DNA of 43,102 bases from JANYCG01 sp031392945 (GCA_031392945.1 JANMVT010000158.1:1-43102); one strand, 5' to 3'; shown: positions 1 to 9,694, counted from the stretch's first letter. The notes: generated by a model not told the origin, from the sequence alone. Numbers and translations are program-made.

Positions 1-136
1 TGCGTTTGACAGTCATCTTGGCGATCAGCGCATCCAGGTCGGCTGCCGCCTCAGGCTTGAGCTTGGCGGCGTCTTTGAGCAAAGAAAAGTTGATCAATAT
101 GTCCTACAGCTTACCCACTCAAATTTCAAGAGAGCC
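1..136 (-). mobile_element. Remnant of a probable ISL3-family transposase, with possible IS end
   Basis: Read on the minus strand, about positions 108 down to 1 give an open frame that includes LLKDAAKLKPEAAADLDAL and runs off the left edge. From memory this resembles an internal segment of ISL3-family transposases (the stretch near the C-terminal helices); I could not search it. The frame is closed by a TAG just upstream, so the N-terminal part is missing and this is a fragment. The minus-strand sequence entering at 136 begins GGCTCTCTTGAAATTTGAG, which could be an IS terminal inverted repeat, but the partner end lies outside the window. It sits immediately before a chimeric gene, so it may mark the rearrangement. 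An unrelated protein is possible. Confidence 0.4.
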
Positions 137-161
137 AAAAAAGTGAACCACAAGGGACATC

Positions 162-1364
162 ATGCGATATGAATCAGGCTTCAAACCGGGGCTGTTTGAA
201 GGCAAGACCTTCATCGTCACAGGCGGCGGAAGCGGCATTGGCCGCTGCACCGCGCATGAACTGGCAGCGCTGGGTGCAAGCGTGGCCCTCATTCGCCGCA
301 CGCCAGACAGGCTGAACCGCGTGAAGGTCGAAATCGAGGAAGACGGCGGCCGCGCCAGCGTGCATGTGTGCGACATCCGGGAAGAGTCCCAAGTGCGCGC
401 AACGGTCGACGCGGTACTGCGCCGGCACGGGCGCATCGACGGCCTGGTCAACAACGCGGGCGGCCAGTACCGGGCGGAACTCAAGACGATTTCGACCAAG
501 GGCTTCGAGGCGGTGGAGCGAAGCAATCTGACCGGTGGCTTCATTTTCATGCGCGAGGTCCCATTGGCGGCCGTGATGGCCGACCCGGTGGCCATGCCGC
601 ACCACTTCATCGCCGGGCCGACTTATGGCGCGATGCATGAAATCCTGATGGAATACATTGCCCAAACCTCCCGGGGCGCAACCAAACCCACCGTCGCCCT
701 GGTCTATACCGAGTCCGAGTTCGGGCGCGACGGCATCCCGGCCTCGAAGGCGCGGACCGAGAAACTGGGCATCCAGATCGTCACCGAAATCGTGACCAAA
801 GCGAGCGGCATGGACATCGCCACCGAAGTGGCGCGCCTGCGCAGGGCCAAGCCCGACATCGTGATCTTCCAGGGTTACGCCGTCACCCCGATCCCCGAGT
901 TTGTGCGGCAAATGCGTGAAGCCGGCTTGAATAGCCAGATCATGGGAATCATCTGGAGTTCCGACAAACCCCTGCTCGATGCACGGGGCGCCATGAATGA
1001 AAGCTACATCGGCGTGGTGCCCTACCGCCACTCTTACGATACCGATTCACAGATGATGACCACGATGCGCGAATACGTTGCCAGGACACGCCCGGAGATG
1101 ACTTTCATTTCGCATTTCTACGTGTATGCCTGGCTGGCCGACATGGTGTTTGCAGACATCGCAGAGCGCTGCATCAAGGCCGGCAAACCCTTGAGGCTGC
1201 CCCACATGAAAGCGGCGCTTGAATCCATGAAAAATTGGGACACCGGCGGCTTGACCGGCCTGCTGGCAGACCTAAGCCGCCACCAGATCGCCTCCGGGTG
1301 CCTGTACCGCCTGGACACCAGCGCCAAACGCATGGAAGCGGCGAGCGGATGGATCAGAGTGTGA
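162..1364 (+). pseudogene. Chimeric ORF: SDR N-terminus fused in frame to ABC substrate-binding protein C-terminus
   Basis: Residues 1-133 are the front of a short-chain dehydrogenase: the NAD-binding TGGGSGIG motif near residue 20, NNAG near 97, ending in TGGFIFMREV before the catalytic Ser-Tyr-Lys region. From residue 134 (about nucleotide 561) the protein becomes the last two thirds of a branched-chain-type substrate-binding protein, closely matching the gene at 4221-5426 down to the final SGWI(R/K)V. The chimera therefore lacks the SDR active site, the signal peptide and the first lobe of the receptor, and probably has neither function. The frame is open for all 400 codons, almost the same length as the intact receptor (401), and the junction falls at the same residue number in both. 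A ribosome site (AAGGGA) precedes the ATG. A deletion or recombination product is most likely. Confidence 0.8.
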
Positions 1365-1417
1365 CTTGGACCGCGCTGTCCACGTCAAAATTGCACAATC
1401 GCTTCTGTCAAAAAAGT

Positions 1418-1457
1418 AACTTTGATAGCGACTTACGAAGTATTTATAGGGGCTTCC
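1418..1457 (+). repeat. AT-rich dispersed repeat, copy A
   Basis: In the gap between two convergent genes, TTTGATAGCGACTTACGAAG followed by TATTTATAGGGGCTTC resembles the other four AT-rich copies in this window (a TAGC core, then roughly 20 bases later a GGGCT/GGGTT block). It is the most diverged of the five. The rest of 1365-1539 shows no gene and no convincing terminator. Confidence 0.4.
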
Positions 1458-1539
1458 AGTACTTTTAACCCCTAAGCCAATTAATCAGGCTGCCACCAAG
1501 GGGAATGCGTCAAATGCGTTGTTTCTAACGCTGAATGTC

Positions 1540-3378
1540 TTATTGCGCGTAAATAGCCTCAATCACCTCGACATACTTTTCCGCGATACTTTTACGCCGA
1601 ACCTTCATGGTCGCCGTCACTTCGCCGTCGTCGTGGTCCAGTTCCTTGGTCAACAAGTGAAATTTGCGCACTTGCTGAACCTGCGGCATTTTGGCGTTGA
1701 CGGCATCCACTTCTTTTTGAACCAGATCGCGCACTTGGCTCAAGTCGACCAGGCTGCGGAAATTGCTGTAAACAATGCCTTGGCGCTCCGCCCAGTTGCT
1801 GGTGCTGTCATAGTCAATCTGGATCAGCGCCGAGACAAAACGCCTGCGGTCAGCAATGATGATGGCTTCTTTGATGTAGGGTGAAAAACGCAGCGAATTT
1901 TCGATTTCTGAAGGGCTGATGTTCTTTCCGCCAGAGGTAATCATGATGTCTTTTTTGCGGTCAATCATGCGCAGCTCGCGGCCATTCAGGCTGCCCGGCA
2001 CCTCGTCCCACCGGCCCACGTCACCGGTGTGCAGCCAGCCGTCGGCATCAATCGCTTCGCGGGTGGCTTCATCGTTTTTGTAGTAGCCGCGAAACACCAC
2101 ATCGCCGTGGATCAATATCTCGCCGTCATCGGCCAGTTTGACTTCAATGCCCGGATACGGCACGCCCACGGTGCCTACCGGTGACTCGTCACCGGGCTGC
2201 ATGGTGGTGGCGCCGGAAGCTTCGGTCAGGCCATAGGCCTCGCGGATTGGCACCCCCAGCACGCGGAAAAATTTGAGGATTTCAGGCGCAATCGGCGCAC
2301 CCGATGAAATCGCCACCCGGCAGCGCCGCAGGCCCACAAAGTTGAGCAGGGCACGCAGGATCAACACATACCAGATCGCCCAACTCACACGCTGCATCAT
2401 GCTCCAGCGTGCACGTGGTGTGGCTGCGCTCGCCTCCAGCGAAGCAAGTGCCCGTTGGTACAGCCACAGGCGAAGACCTCCAGCCTCACGCAATTTGGTC
2501 TGGATTGAGGCGTAGAACTTTTCCCAAATGCGCGGCACCCCAAAGAAGATTTGCGGCGAGAGCTCGCGCAGATCTTCCTGCACCGTGCGCAGGCTCTCGG
2601 CAAAGTTGACTACGGCCCCGCTGGCCAGCGGAATATGGATCGAGAACATCTGCTCGGCCACATGGCACAGCGGCAGGTAGGACACCAGCGAATCGCGTTC
2701 GCTGCAGCCCAGCATGCTGTTGAGCCCACGGGCTGCCGTGCCCAGGCCACGCCAGTTCATCATGGCGGCCTTGGGCCGGCCGGTCGAGCCCGAGGTGAAG
2801 ACCATCAGGCCGATGTCGTCCAGCGCGGGGCCTGCCAATCTGGCTGCGGCTTGCGCCCGATTGTCAGTCTCAAACTTTTGCCCAAGCGCGACCACATCGG
2901 CAAAGTTATGCAAACCCTGGCGTGGGTAGCGGCGCAGGCCACGCGGGTCAATCACCACGATGGCTTTCAGGTGGGGCAAGCGGTCCCGCACGGTCAGCAC
3001 CTTGTCAAGCTGTTCCTGATCCTCACAGACGATGATGGGCGCTTCAGACAAGGCCAGCAGGTATTCGACCTCAAGCGCTGGCGATGTCGGGTAGACCCCG
3101 GCGGTGATGCCACCGACCATGGCCACACCAAGCTCGGCAAAGGCCCATTCCTGGCAGTTTTCGCTCAGCACCGCCACACTTTGCCCCGGCATCAGACCCA
3201 ACTGCAAGAGGCCCAGGCCACACCAGCGTGAGGTTTGCGCATACCGCGCCCAGGTTACGGTTTGCCAGACACCAAACTCTTTTTGGCGCAACGCCACCTT
3301 GTCGGGGCTGTGCTTGGCCCAGTACAGCAACTGCTGCGGCAAGGGCAGGTGTTTCAGGTCGTCAAGAGAGCTCGTCAT
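1540..3378 (-). CDS. AMP-forming acyl-CoA ligase (long-chain / FadD15-like)
   Basis: Activates a carboxylic acid to its CoA thioester through an acyl-adenylate, in the cytoplasm. The 612-residue protein has the adenylate-forming signatures in order: P-loop FTSGSTGRPKA near residue 195, YGLTE near 383, the GWLHTGD loop near 448 and the RKKDIMITSGGKNISP hinge near 475. Length fits the roughly 600-residue long-chain type rather than the roughly 540-residue short/aromatic type. The ATG at 3378 is preferred over a TTG four codons upstream; neither has a strong ribosome site. It is the last gene of the livG-H-M-binding protein-livF operon, 30 bp after livF, so it probably activates whatever that importer brings in. 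Substrate cannot be read from sequence; a fatty or alicyclic acid would fit the neighbouring badHI-like genes. Confidence 0.9.
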   Translation of the reverse strand: MTSSLDDLKHLPLPQQLLYWAKHSPDKVALRQKEFGVWQTVTWARYAQTSRWCGLGLLQLGLMPGQSVAVLSENCQEWAFAELGVAMVGGITAGVYPTSPALEVEYLLALSEAPIIVCEDQEQLDKVLTVRDRLPHLKAIVVIDPRGLRRYPRQGLHNFADVVALGQKFETDNRAQAAARLAGPALDDIGLMVFTSGSTGRPKAAMMNWRGLGTAARGLNSMLGCSERDSLVSYLPLCHVAEQMFSIHIPLASGAVVNFAESLRTVQEDLRELSPQIFFGVPRIWEKFYASIQTKLREAGGLRLWLYQRALASLEASAATPRARWSMMQRVSWAIWYVLILRALLNFVGLRRCRVAISSGAPIAPEILKFFRVLGVPIREAYGLTEASGATTMQPGDESPVGTVGVPYPGIEVKLADDGEILIHGDVVFRGYYKNDEATREAIDADGWLHTGDVGRWDEVPGSLNGRELRMIDRKKDIMITSGGKNISPSEIENSLRFSPYIKEAIIIADRRRFVSALIQIDYDSTSNWAERQGIVYSNFRSLVDLSQVRDLVQKEVDAVNAKMPQVQQVRKFHLLTKELDHDDGEVTATMKVRRKSIAEKYVEVIEAIYAQ

Positions 3379-3408
3379 GGATATCCGCAATAAGGAAATT
3401 CAACAGCA

Positions 3409-4218
<810 letters not shown>

Positions 4219-4220
4219 TG

Positions 4221-5426
4221 CTAGACCTTGATCCAGCCACTGGCCGGCTCCATCGTCTTTTTGTCGGGGTCGTATTGGTACATGCGGCCTACCGGAATCT
4301 GGTGACCGCTCAGGTCGGCCAGCAGGCCGGTGACGCCGCCCGTGTCCCATTCTTTCATCGACTCCAGCGCGGCTTTCATATGCTGCAATTGCAAGGGTTT
4401 GTTGGCCTTGATGCAGCGCTCGGCGACCTCGGCAAAGATCATGCCCGTGAGCCAGGAAGAAATGTAGAAGGGTGACGGATTCTTGATTTCCGGCCGGTTT
4501 TTGGCCAGGTACGCGCGCATGTTGTTGATCATTGGCGAGTCGGTCTCATGGCCATAGCGGTACATGCTGACGCCGGTCAGGCGCACGCCCAGGGCGCCCA
4601 TGGCCTCATAGGCGGGCCGGTCCAGGCCCCAGGCGGTGCCCATGATTTGCGGGTTCATGCCGGCCTCACGCAACTGGCGCACGAACTCGGGCATGGGTGC
4701 TGCAATATAGCCCTGGAACACCACGATGTCCGGCTTGGCGCGGCGCAGTTTGGCCACCTCGGGCGCCACGTCCACGCCAGACTGTTTGGTGATGATTTCT
4801 GCGACGATGGGCAGGCCGAGCTTCTCCGCGCGCGCTTTCGCCGCCGGAATGCCATCACGGCCGAACTCGGAGTCTGAATAGACGTAGGCGATGTTGGGCT
4901 TGGTGGCCGCGCCGCGCGTGGTGCGGGCAATGTATTCCAGCAGCACCTCATGCAAACGGCCATAGGTGGCACCGGGCACTATGTGCTGCGGCATGGAAAC
5001 CGGATCGGCCACAACGGATGCCAGTGAGGTGGAAGACGTCATGATGGCGTTCGACGCCACTGCGTCCTGGGACACCGCCTTGGCCCACTGCGTACTGTCG
5101 CCATAGAAGAACGAAGGTTTCTCGGCGGCCATGATTTTTTTGAAAATGGCAACCCCCTGATCCAGCTTGAAGCCGCTGTCTTCCGACACATAGCGCAGCT
5201 TGCGGCCGCTCACGCCGCCATTGGCATTTTTCCATTGCACGAAATCATTCAAGCCAAAATTCATGTCCTTTCCGGCGAAAGAAAAAACACCTGTGATGGG
5301 CTGGGACGCACCAATCACGATGTCGCCCTTGTGGGCCTGCGCTGATGAACTGCCGATGGCGAACGGCCCGAGTGTGCTGGCAATGCCAATGGCTTGCACC
5401 AGCTTGCGTCTTTGGATGTCGGTCAT
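4221..5426 (-). CDS. ABC transporter periplasmic substrate-binding protein (Liv/amide type)
   Basis: Periplasmic receptor that delivers substrate to the LivHM permease encoded just upstream. The 401-residue protein starts with a twin-arginine-like signal (MTDIQRRKLVQ, then a hydrophobic stretch ending SSAQA) and continues IVIGASQPITG, the usual first strand of this type I binding fold. AAGGAGA lies upstream of the ATG. It belongs to the large family of Burkholderiales receptors for branched-chain amino acids, amides, aromatic or fatty acids, so the ligand is open; linkage to an acyl-CoA ligase suggests a carboxylic acid. Its last 267 residues closely match those of the chimeric ORF at 162-1364. 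Confidence 0.92.
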   Translation of the reverse strand: MTDIQRRKLVQAIGIASTLGPFAIGSSSAQAHKGDIVIGASQPITGVFSFAGKDMNFGLNDFVQWKNANGGVSGRKLRYVSEDSGFKLDQGVAIFKKIMAAEKPSFFYGDSTQWAKAVSQDAVASNAIMTSSTSLASVVADPVSMPQHIVPGATYGRLHEVLLEYIARTTRGAATKPNIAYVYSDSEFGRDGIPAAKARAEKLGLPIVAEIITKQSGVDVAPEVAKLRRAKPDIVVFQGYIAAPMPEFVRQLREAGMNPQIMGTAWGLDRPAYEAMGALGVRLTGVSMYRYGHETDSPMINNMRAYLAKNRPEIKNPSPFYISSWLTGMIFAEVAERCIKANKPLQLQHMKAALESMKEWDTGGVTGLLADLSGHQIPVGRMYQYDPDKKTMEPASGWIKV

Positions 5427-5471
5427 GAAAGTCTCCTTGGGTGGGGGTTGGCGGGAATGAACTGTGTCAAT

Positions 5472-6512
5472 TCAGGTTTTGAACGGCCAAAGATGGAAAA
5501 CGCGCCGCATGCGCGCCCATATCGCTGCCAGGCCATGCGGTTCAAAAATCAGGAACACGATGATCAGCAGGCCAAACACCACCTGGCCCATCGGCAGCAG
5601 GAGGCCGGCTACACCCGGAAACCATTGGGAGCTGGTGTGGGCCAGCAGGCGCAGGGCTTCAGGCACAAAGGTCATGAAGAGGGCGCCGAGCACACTGCCC
5701 AGAACCGTTCCCAGACCACCGACGATGATGGCGGCCAGGTAATAGACCGACAGGGTCAAGACAAAATAGTCAGGTGTGATGGCGCCGTAAAAATAGCCCA
5801 GCAGGCCGCCCGCCACACCCGCGTAAAACGCGCCCAGCGCGAACGCCGTAAGCTTGGTGCGAAGCAGGTGCACGCCCAGGATTTCGGCGGAGATGTCACG
5901 GTCGCGCACCGCCACCAAAGCCCGGCCAATGTGGGTGCGGGCCAGGTTGCGCGCAGCCATCGCCAGGATGAAAGCGCAGAAAAAGATCAGGTAGAAGTTG
6001 CGGCGGTCGCCGATGAACTCAAACCCAAACAGGTTGGCGCGCGGGATTTTGGTGCCCGGCACACCCCCGGTGACAGACTCCCATTCACGGAAAAAGAAAG
6101 TCAGGATGAAGTGCGCGGCCAATGTCGCAATCGCCAGGTAGACACCTTTGACCCGCAAACTGGGCAGCCCCACGACGATGCCAAGCAGGCCGGTGACCAG
6201 CCCGGCAAGCGGCAGGGTCACATAAAAGGGCAGTCCTTGCCGCGCCGCCCAGGCGACGGTGTAACAGCCCACGCCCAGGAAAGCGCCATGGCACAAAGAG
6301 ATCAGGCCTGCGTTGCCGGTGGTCAGGTTGAGCCCCAGCGTCGCAATCACGTGGATGCCAACGATGCAGGCCATGGCCAGCACATAGTCGCTGCCCCAAA
6401 ACGGCATGCTGAACAGGCACAGCGTGAAGGCCAGCATCCAGCGGCGGGCGGTGGACGAATCCCACATGCGCTCTTCGGAAGCAAAGGTTTCGTGAAAGAC
6501 GGCGGTTCTCAT
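5472..6512 (-). CDS. livM: Branched-chain-type ABC transporter permease LivM
   Basis: Inner-membrane permease subunit that pairs with LivH. From the ATG at 6512 (MRTAVFHETF) the protein is 346 residues with many hydrophobic segments; LNLTTGNAGLISLCHGAFLG and LPSLRVKGVYLAIATL are typical LivM loops, and VRDRDISAEILGV is the cytoplasmic coupling region. The frame stays open upstream through livH, but that extension has no membrane-protein character and is excluded. It lies 19 bp after livH and 45 bp before the binding-protein gene, within one operon. Confidence 0.92.
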   Translation of the reverse strand: MRTAVFHETFASEERMWDSSTARRWMLAFTLCLFSMPFWGSDYVLAMACIVGIHVIATLGLNLTTGNAGLISLCHGAFLGVGCYTVAWAARQGLPFYVTLPLAGLVTGLLGIVVGLPSLRVKGVYLAIATLAAHFILTFFFREWESVTGGVPGTKIPRANLFGFEFIGDRRNFYLIFFCAFILAMAARNLARTHIGRALVAVRDRDISAEILGVHLLRTKLTAFALGAFYAGVAGGLLGYFYGAITPDYFVLTLSVYYLAAIIVGGLGTVLGSVLGALFMTFVPEALRLLAHTSSQWFPGVAGLLLPMGQVVFGLLIIVFLIFEPHGLAAIWARMRRVFHLWPFKT

Positions 6513-6531
6513 GTCGGTACCCTGGCTTTGT

Positions 6532-7404
6532 TCATAGCCGCTCAATCGTGCGGGTGCCAAACATGCCGTGAGGCTTGAACACCAGCACGGCCAGCACCAG
6601 CAAAAAGGGCAACACATCGCGGCTCTTGCCGCCAAGGTAACCCGCCCCCAGCGCTTCGACCCATCCAATCAGCAGGCTGGCGACAATGGCGCCCAGGATG
6701 CTGTCAAGTCCGCCCAAAATGATGGCGGCAAACACGCTGAGCGCCGCAGCCGCCAACAGTGGCGACAGGCCTGCGGAGCTGGCAATCAAAACGCCTGCTA
6801 CCGTACCCACCAGGCCGGACAGCACCCAGGTCAGCCGCTGCGAGTAGTTGATGTTGATGCCCAGCGTCGCCGCTGTGACCGGGTCGCTTGCGGTGGCGCG
6901 CAAGGCAATGCCGGTTTTGGAATACCGGAAGAAGGCCAGGAAAGCCGCTATCAGGAGAGCTGCAACGGCGAAGTTGCCAAGCATGGTGCCGGGGATCAAA
7001 ATTTCTCCCATCGCCAACGGCGTGCGCGGCAACAGGGTCGGCGGGGAATAGGTATCTCCACCCCAAACCGCCTCAACCCCGCCATGGATGATGCTGGCCA
7101 TGCCGATGGTGGCCATCATCACCGACACCGCGGGTTGGCCCGACAGCGGGCGCAGAACCGCGCGCTCAACCACTACTGCCAATCCCGCTATGCCCAACAA
7201 GGCCAGTACAAAGGCAACCCACGGCGCAAGCCCATAGGTCACACTGCCAACGTAATAGAGATAGGCCCCCAGCATCATGAACTCGCCAACGGCAAAATTC
7301 ACCACCCCGGTGCCTTTGTAGATCAGCACGAAGCTCAGGGCAATCAATGCTGTCACGCCGCCTGAGAACAGGCCGAGCAGGCTGTATTCCAGAAATTCAC
7401 TCAC
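6532..7404 (-). CDS. livH: Branched-chain-type ABC transporter permease LivH
   Basis: Membrane subunit of the same importer, 290 residues, largely hydrophobic. GTGVVNFAVGEFMMLGAYL is the characteristic N-terminal LivH motif, and ILGGLDSILGAIVASLLIGW lies near the C-terminus. The start codon is GTG: the sequence GTGA overlaps the livG stop, so translation is probably coupled to livG. Substrate specificity cannot be inferred from the permease. Confidence 0.92.
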   Translation of the reverse strand: MSEFLEYSLLGLFSGGVTALIALSFVLIYKGTGVVNFAVGEFMMLGAYLYYVGSVTYGLAPWVAFVLALLGIAGLAVVVERAVLRPLSGQPAVSVMMATIGMASIIHGGVEAVWGGDTYSPPTLLPRTPLAMGEILIPGTMLGNFAVAALLIAAFLAFFRYSKTGIALRATASDPVTAATLGININYSQRLTWVLSGLVGTVAGVLIASSAGLSPLLAAAALSVFAAIILGGLDSILGAIVASLLIGWVEALGAGYLGGKSRDVLPFLLVLAVLVFKPHGMFGTRTIERL

Positions 7405-8225
7405 GCTGTTTCCCCCGCTTCCGCGCCGAGATAGGCCTCGATCACCTGGGGATGGTTGCGCACTTCGGCCGGTGTGCCGCTGGCAATGACTTCACCGAAG
7501 TTAAGCACCACCACGTGGCTGGAAATGTCCATCACCATGCCCATGTCGTGTTCGACCAGCAGCACCGTCACGCCCCATTCTTCCTGCACGTCCAGAATGA
7601 AGCGCGCCATGTCTTCGGTTTCTTCGCGGTTCATCCCTGCCACGGGCTCATCGAGCATCAGCAGGCGCGGCCGCATGGCCAAGGCCCGGGCCAGCTCAAC
7701 GCGTTTTTGCAATCCATAAGGCAACACGTCCACGGACAGGTGGCGGATGTGGTCAAGCTCCAGAAAATCGATCACTTTGCGCTCGACCTCGGCGCGCAGG
7801 GCCATCTCCTCGCGCCGCGCATCGCGCCCGTAAGTCACTGCGGACCAGATGCCAGCGCCCATGGTGTGGTGCCCGCCGAGTTTGATGTTTTCCAGAACGG
7901 ACAGGCCGCGAAACAGGGCAATGTTCTGGAAGGTGCGCGCCAAGCCCAGGCCGGCGCGGGCATGGACCGGCACGCCGGTGATGTCGTGGCCACCGAGCAA
8001 AATGCGCCCCGCTTGCGGCCGGTAAAAGCCCGATATGGTATTGAACACGCTGGTCTTGCCTGCGCCGTTGGGGCCGATCACGGCAGTGATCTCACCGGCC
8101 GGGGCAGCGAAAGAAACCTTGCGCAAGGCGTGAATGCCGCCAAAGCGCAAATCAACGCCGTCCACGGCCAGCGGCAAACCGGCCGCAATGCGGCCAGTGG
8201 CATCCAGATGATTGATGAACTGCAT
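7401..8225 (-). CDS. livG: Branched-chain-type ABC transporter ATPase LivG
   Basis: First gene of the six-gene operon running down to 1540. The 274-residue ATPase has Walker A GPNGAGKTS near residue 52, the degenerate LivG-type signature LPYGLQKRVELARA, Walker B LLMLDEPVAGMN and switch histidine in LLVEHDMGMV. The ATG at 8225 gives a leader of about 17 residues (MQFINHLDATGRI) before the core domain; no good ribosome site is visible, so a slightly internal start cannot be excluded. The upstream gap of 59 bp to the marR gene contains repeated TAGTGT(A/G) heptamers that may be regulator sites. Confidence 0.92.
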   Translation of the reverse strand: MQFINHLDATGRIAAGLPLAVDGVDLRFGGIHALRKVSFAAPAGEITAVIGPNGAGKTSVFNTISGFYRPQAGRILLGGHDITGVPVHARAGLGLARTFQNIALFRGLSVLENIKLGGHHTMGAGIWSAVTYGRDARREEMALRAEVERKVIDFLELDHIRHLSVDVLPYGLQKRVELARALAMRPRLLMLDEPVAGMNREETEDMARFILDVQEEWGVTVLLVEHDMGMVMDISSHVVVLNFGEVIASGTPAEVRNHPQVIEAYLGAEAGETA

Positions 8226-8284
8226 AACCGTACACTACCACACTATATGCGTCGCACGACGGCCTTTTTTGCCGGCCGGCGCAC
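8226..8284. promoter_or_regulatory. Short gap upstream of the liv operon with tandem TAGTGTA/TAGTGTG sites
   Basis: Between the marR stop and livG. Read towards livG the sequence holds TAGTGTG (8239-8245) followed by TAGTGTA (8231-8237), an 8-bp tandem step directly before the start codon. The same heptamer occurs twice in the badH-like promoter region on the other side of marR (8810-8816 and 8870-8876). A shared regulator, most simply the MarR protein, is an inference. A GC palindrome at about 8271-8280 is present without a following T-run. Confidence 0.35.
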
Positions 8285-8749
8285 TCAAATGTCGGCAGTC
8301 TGCAGATAGGCCAGCAGGTTTGCCTTGATCGCACCCAAGGCGACCGCAGTGGCTTCCAGCTTGTCGTCGGCCAGGCCCGCCAGGATCTGCGCGTTCATTT
8401 TGTGGTTGACTTTGCGCATGCGGGCGATCAGCTGTTTGCTTTTGGACTCAAGAAAAACCCGGTTGACGCGACGGTCGCCAGGGTCGGCCTCGCGGCGCAG
8501 GAACTGGGCTTTCTCCAGCCTGTCAATCAGGCCGCCCACCGCCACCTTGCCGATGTCAAGCTCCTCGGCCAGTTGGGACTGGGTCATCCCGTCCTGGCGC
8601 GACAGGTAGGCCAGCACCCACCACTGCGAACGGGTCACGTTCAGCGGCTTCATGCAGCGGTCGAACGCGCTGCGGCGCAGGCGCGAGACGTCGTGAATCA
8701 AGTAACCGAGCCGAAGCTCCCAATCAATACTGTGTGTCTCGGTGGCCAT
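8285..8749 (-). CDS. MarR-family regulator, BadR-like by position
   Basis: A 154-residue winged-helix repressor: helix-turn-helix around SQLAEELDIGKVAVGGLIDRL, then the wing LRREADPGDRRVNRVFL with the conserved Asp-Arg-Arg. The ATG at 8749 (MATETHSIDWELR) gives the family length; the frame runs further upstream without a good start. It is transcribed divergently from the badH/badI-like pair. In Rhodopseudomonas palustris the MarR protein BadR controls the cyclohexanecarboxylate operon that contains badHI and responds to the ring-keto CoA intermediate. The same role here is inferred from family and position, not from specificity residues. Confidence 0.88.
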   Translation of the reverse strand: MATETHSIDWELRLGYLIHDVSRLRRSAFDRCMKPLNVTRSQWWVLAYLSRQDGMTQSQLAEELDIGKVAVGGLIDRLEKAQFLRREADPGDRRVNRVFLESKSKQLIARMRKVNHKMNAQILAGLADDKLEATAVALGAIKANLLAYLQTADI

Positions 8750-8923
8750 ACGCGCTTTCCGGCCGGTCAGGCCAATTTGCCCGGTCTTTGGGCAGTCATT
8801 ACTGTAAAGCAGTGTATCAATCTTGAACCGGATCAGCCAATGCCAGGCCAGGCCACAGTTATCGTGCGCTAGTGTATTATCTGGCAAAATCTAAACATGC
8901 AATTCAACTCACCGGAGATATCA
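8750..8923. promoter_or_regulatory. Divergent marR / badH-like promoter region
   Basis: 174 bp between divergent starts. An inverted repeat ACTG-N5-CAGT lies at 8801-8813, inside a slightly longer imperfect palindrome running to GTGTA. TAGTGTATTAT at 8870-8880 contains a possible -10 (TATTAT, 8875-8880) for the plus-strand genes, without a good -35, as expected for a regulated promoter. GGAG at 8914-8917 is the ribosome site for the ATG at 8924. The heptamers CAGTGTA and TAGTGTA recur on the other side of marR. Confidence 0.4.
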
Positions 8924-9694
8924 ATGCGGGGCATCAAGGACAAAACGGCCATCGTCACCGGCGCGGGCAGCGGCATTGGCCGGGCCATCGCGCTGCGATT
9001 GGCAGCAGAGGGCGTCACTGTTGGCGCGTTCGACATACGGGCAGAAGGCGCCGGCCAGACGGCCGCTGAGATCGCGGCCGCAGGCGGGCGGGCGGTCGCC
9101 GTCACCTGCGACATCACCGATTACTCGGCCGTCACCCGGGCTGTCGCGGAGTTTGAATCCGCCACCGGGCGCGGCACCGACATCCTGGTCAACAACGCCG
9201 GCTGGGACACGCCCATGCCTTTCCTGAAAACCGACGAGGCGTTCTGGAAGAAAGTCACTGCCATCAACTGGTTTGGCCCCCTGCACATGACCCACGCGGT
9301 CGCCAAAGGCATGGCCGCGCGCAAGAGCGGGCGCATCATCAACATTGCCTCGGACGCGGGCCGGGTCGGCTCCACGGGCGAAGTCGTCTATTCCGGCTGC
9401 AAGGGCGCCACCATCGCTTTCGCCAAGGCCCTGGCGCGTGAAGTCGCCCGCAGCAATGTCACGGTCAACACCATCTGCCCCGGCCCGACCGATACCCCCG
9501 CCATGGACGCGTTTGTCGGCACGGGCGAGCAAGGCCAGAAAATCCGTGACGCGATGGTGCGTGGCGTGCCCCTGGGGCGCATCGGCGTGCCAGACGATTA
9601 CCCCGGCCTGGTGGCTTTTTTGGCCAGCGACGACGCGGCTTTCATGACCGGCCAGACCATCAGCGTCTCGGGCGGCCTTTCAATGCACGGTTGA
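8924..9694 (+). CDS. badH: 2-hydroxycyclohexanecarboxyl-CoA dehydrogenase-like SDR (BadH-like)
   Basis: Would oxidise 2-hydroxycyclohexane-1-carboxyl-CoA to the 2-keto compound with NAD, the step before ring opening. The 256-residue protein has TGAGSGIG (12-19), NNAG (90-93), Ser143, Tyr156 and Lys160. Stretches such as DILVNNAGWD, GRIINIASDAGRVGS, VNTICPGPTDTP and GQTISVSGGLSMHG match my recollection of R. palustris BadH closely, beyond generic SDR similarity. The ATG at 8924 follows GGAG; an upstream in-frame ATG at 8897 lacks one. A BadI-like gene follows after 24 bp, which strongly supports the assignment. The alternative is another cyclic-hydroxyacyl-CoA dehydrogenase. Confidence 0.8.
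   Translation: MRGIKDKTAIVTGAGSGIGRAIALRLAAEGVTVGAFDIRAEGAGQTAAEIAAAGGRAVAVTCDITDYSAVTRAVAEFESATGRGTDILVNNAGWDTPMPFLKTDEAFWKKVTAINWFGPLHMTHAVAKGMAARKSGRIINIASDAGRVGSTGEVVYSGCKGATIAFAKALAREVARSNVTVNTICPGPTDTPAMDAFVGTGEQGQKIRDAMVRGVPLGRIGVPDDYPGLVAFLASDDAAFMTGQTISVSGGLSMHG

Noticed and set aside
5394..6578. 394-codon plus-strand open frame opposite livM
   Set aside because: Antisense artefact of the hydrophobic livM gene, very rich in Gln and His.
8268..8284. GC palindrome with a nearby run of T/A as a terminator of marR
   Set aside because: In the direction of marR transcription the stem is followed by A residues, not T, and the same gap must carry the liv promoter.
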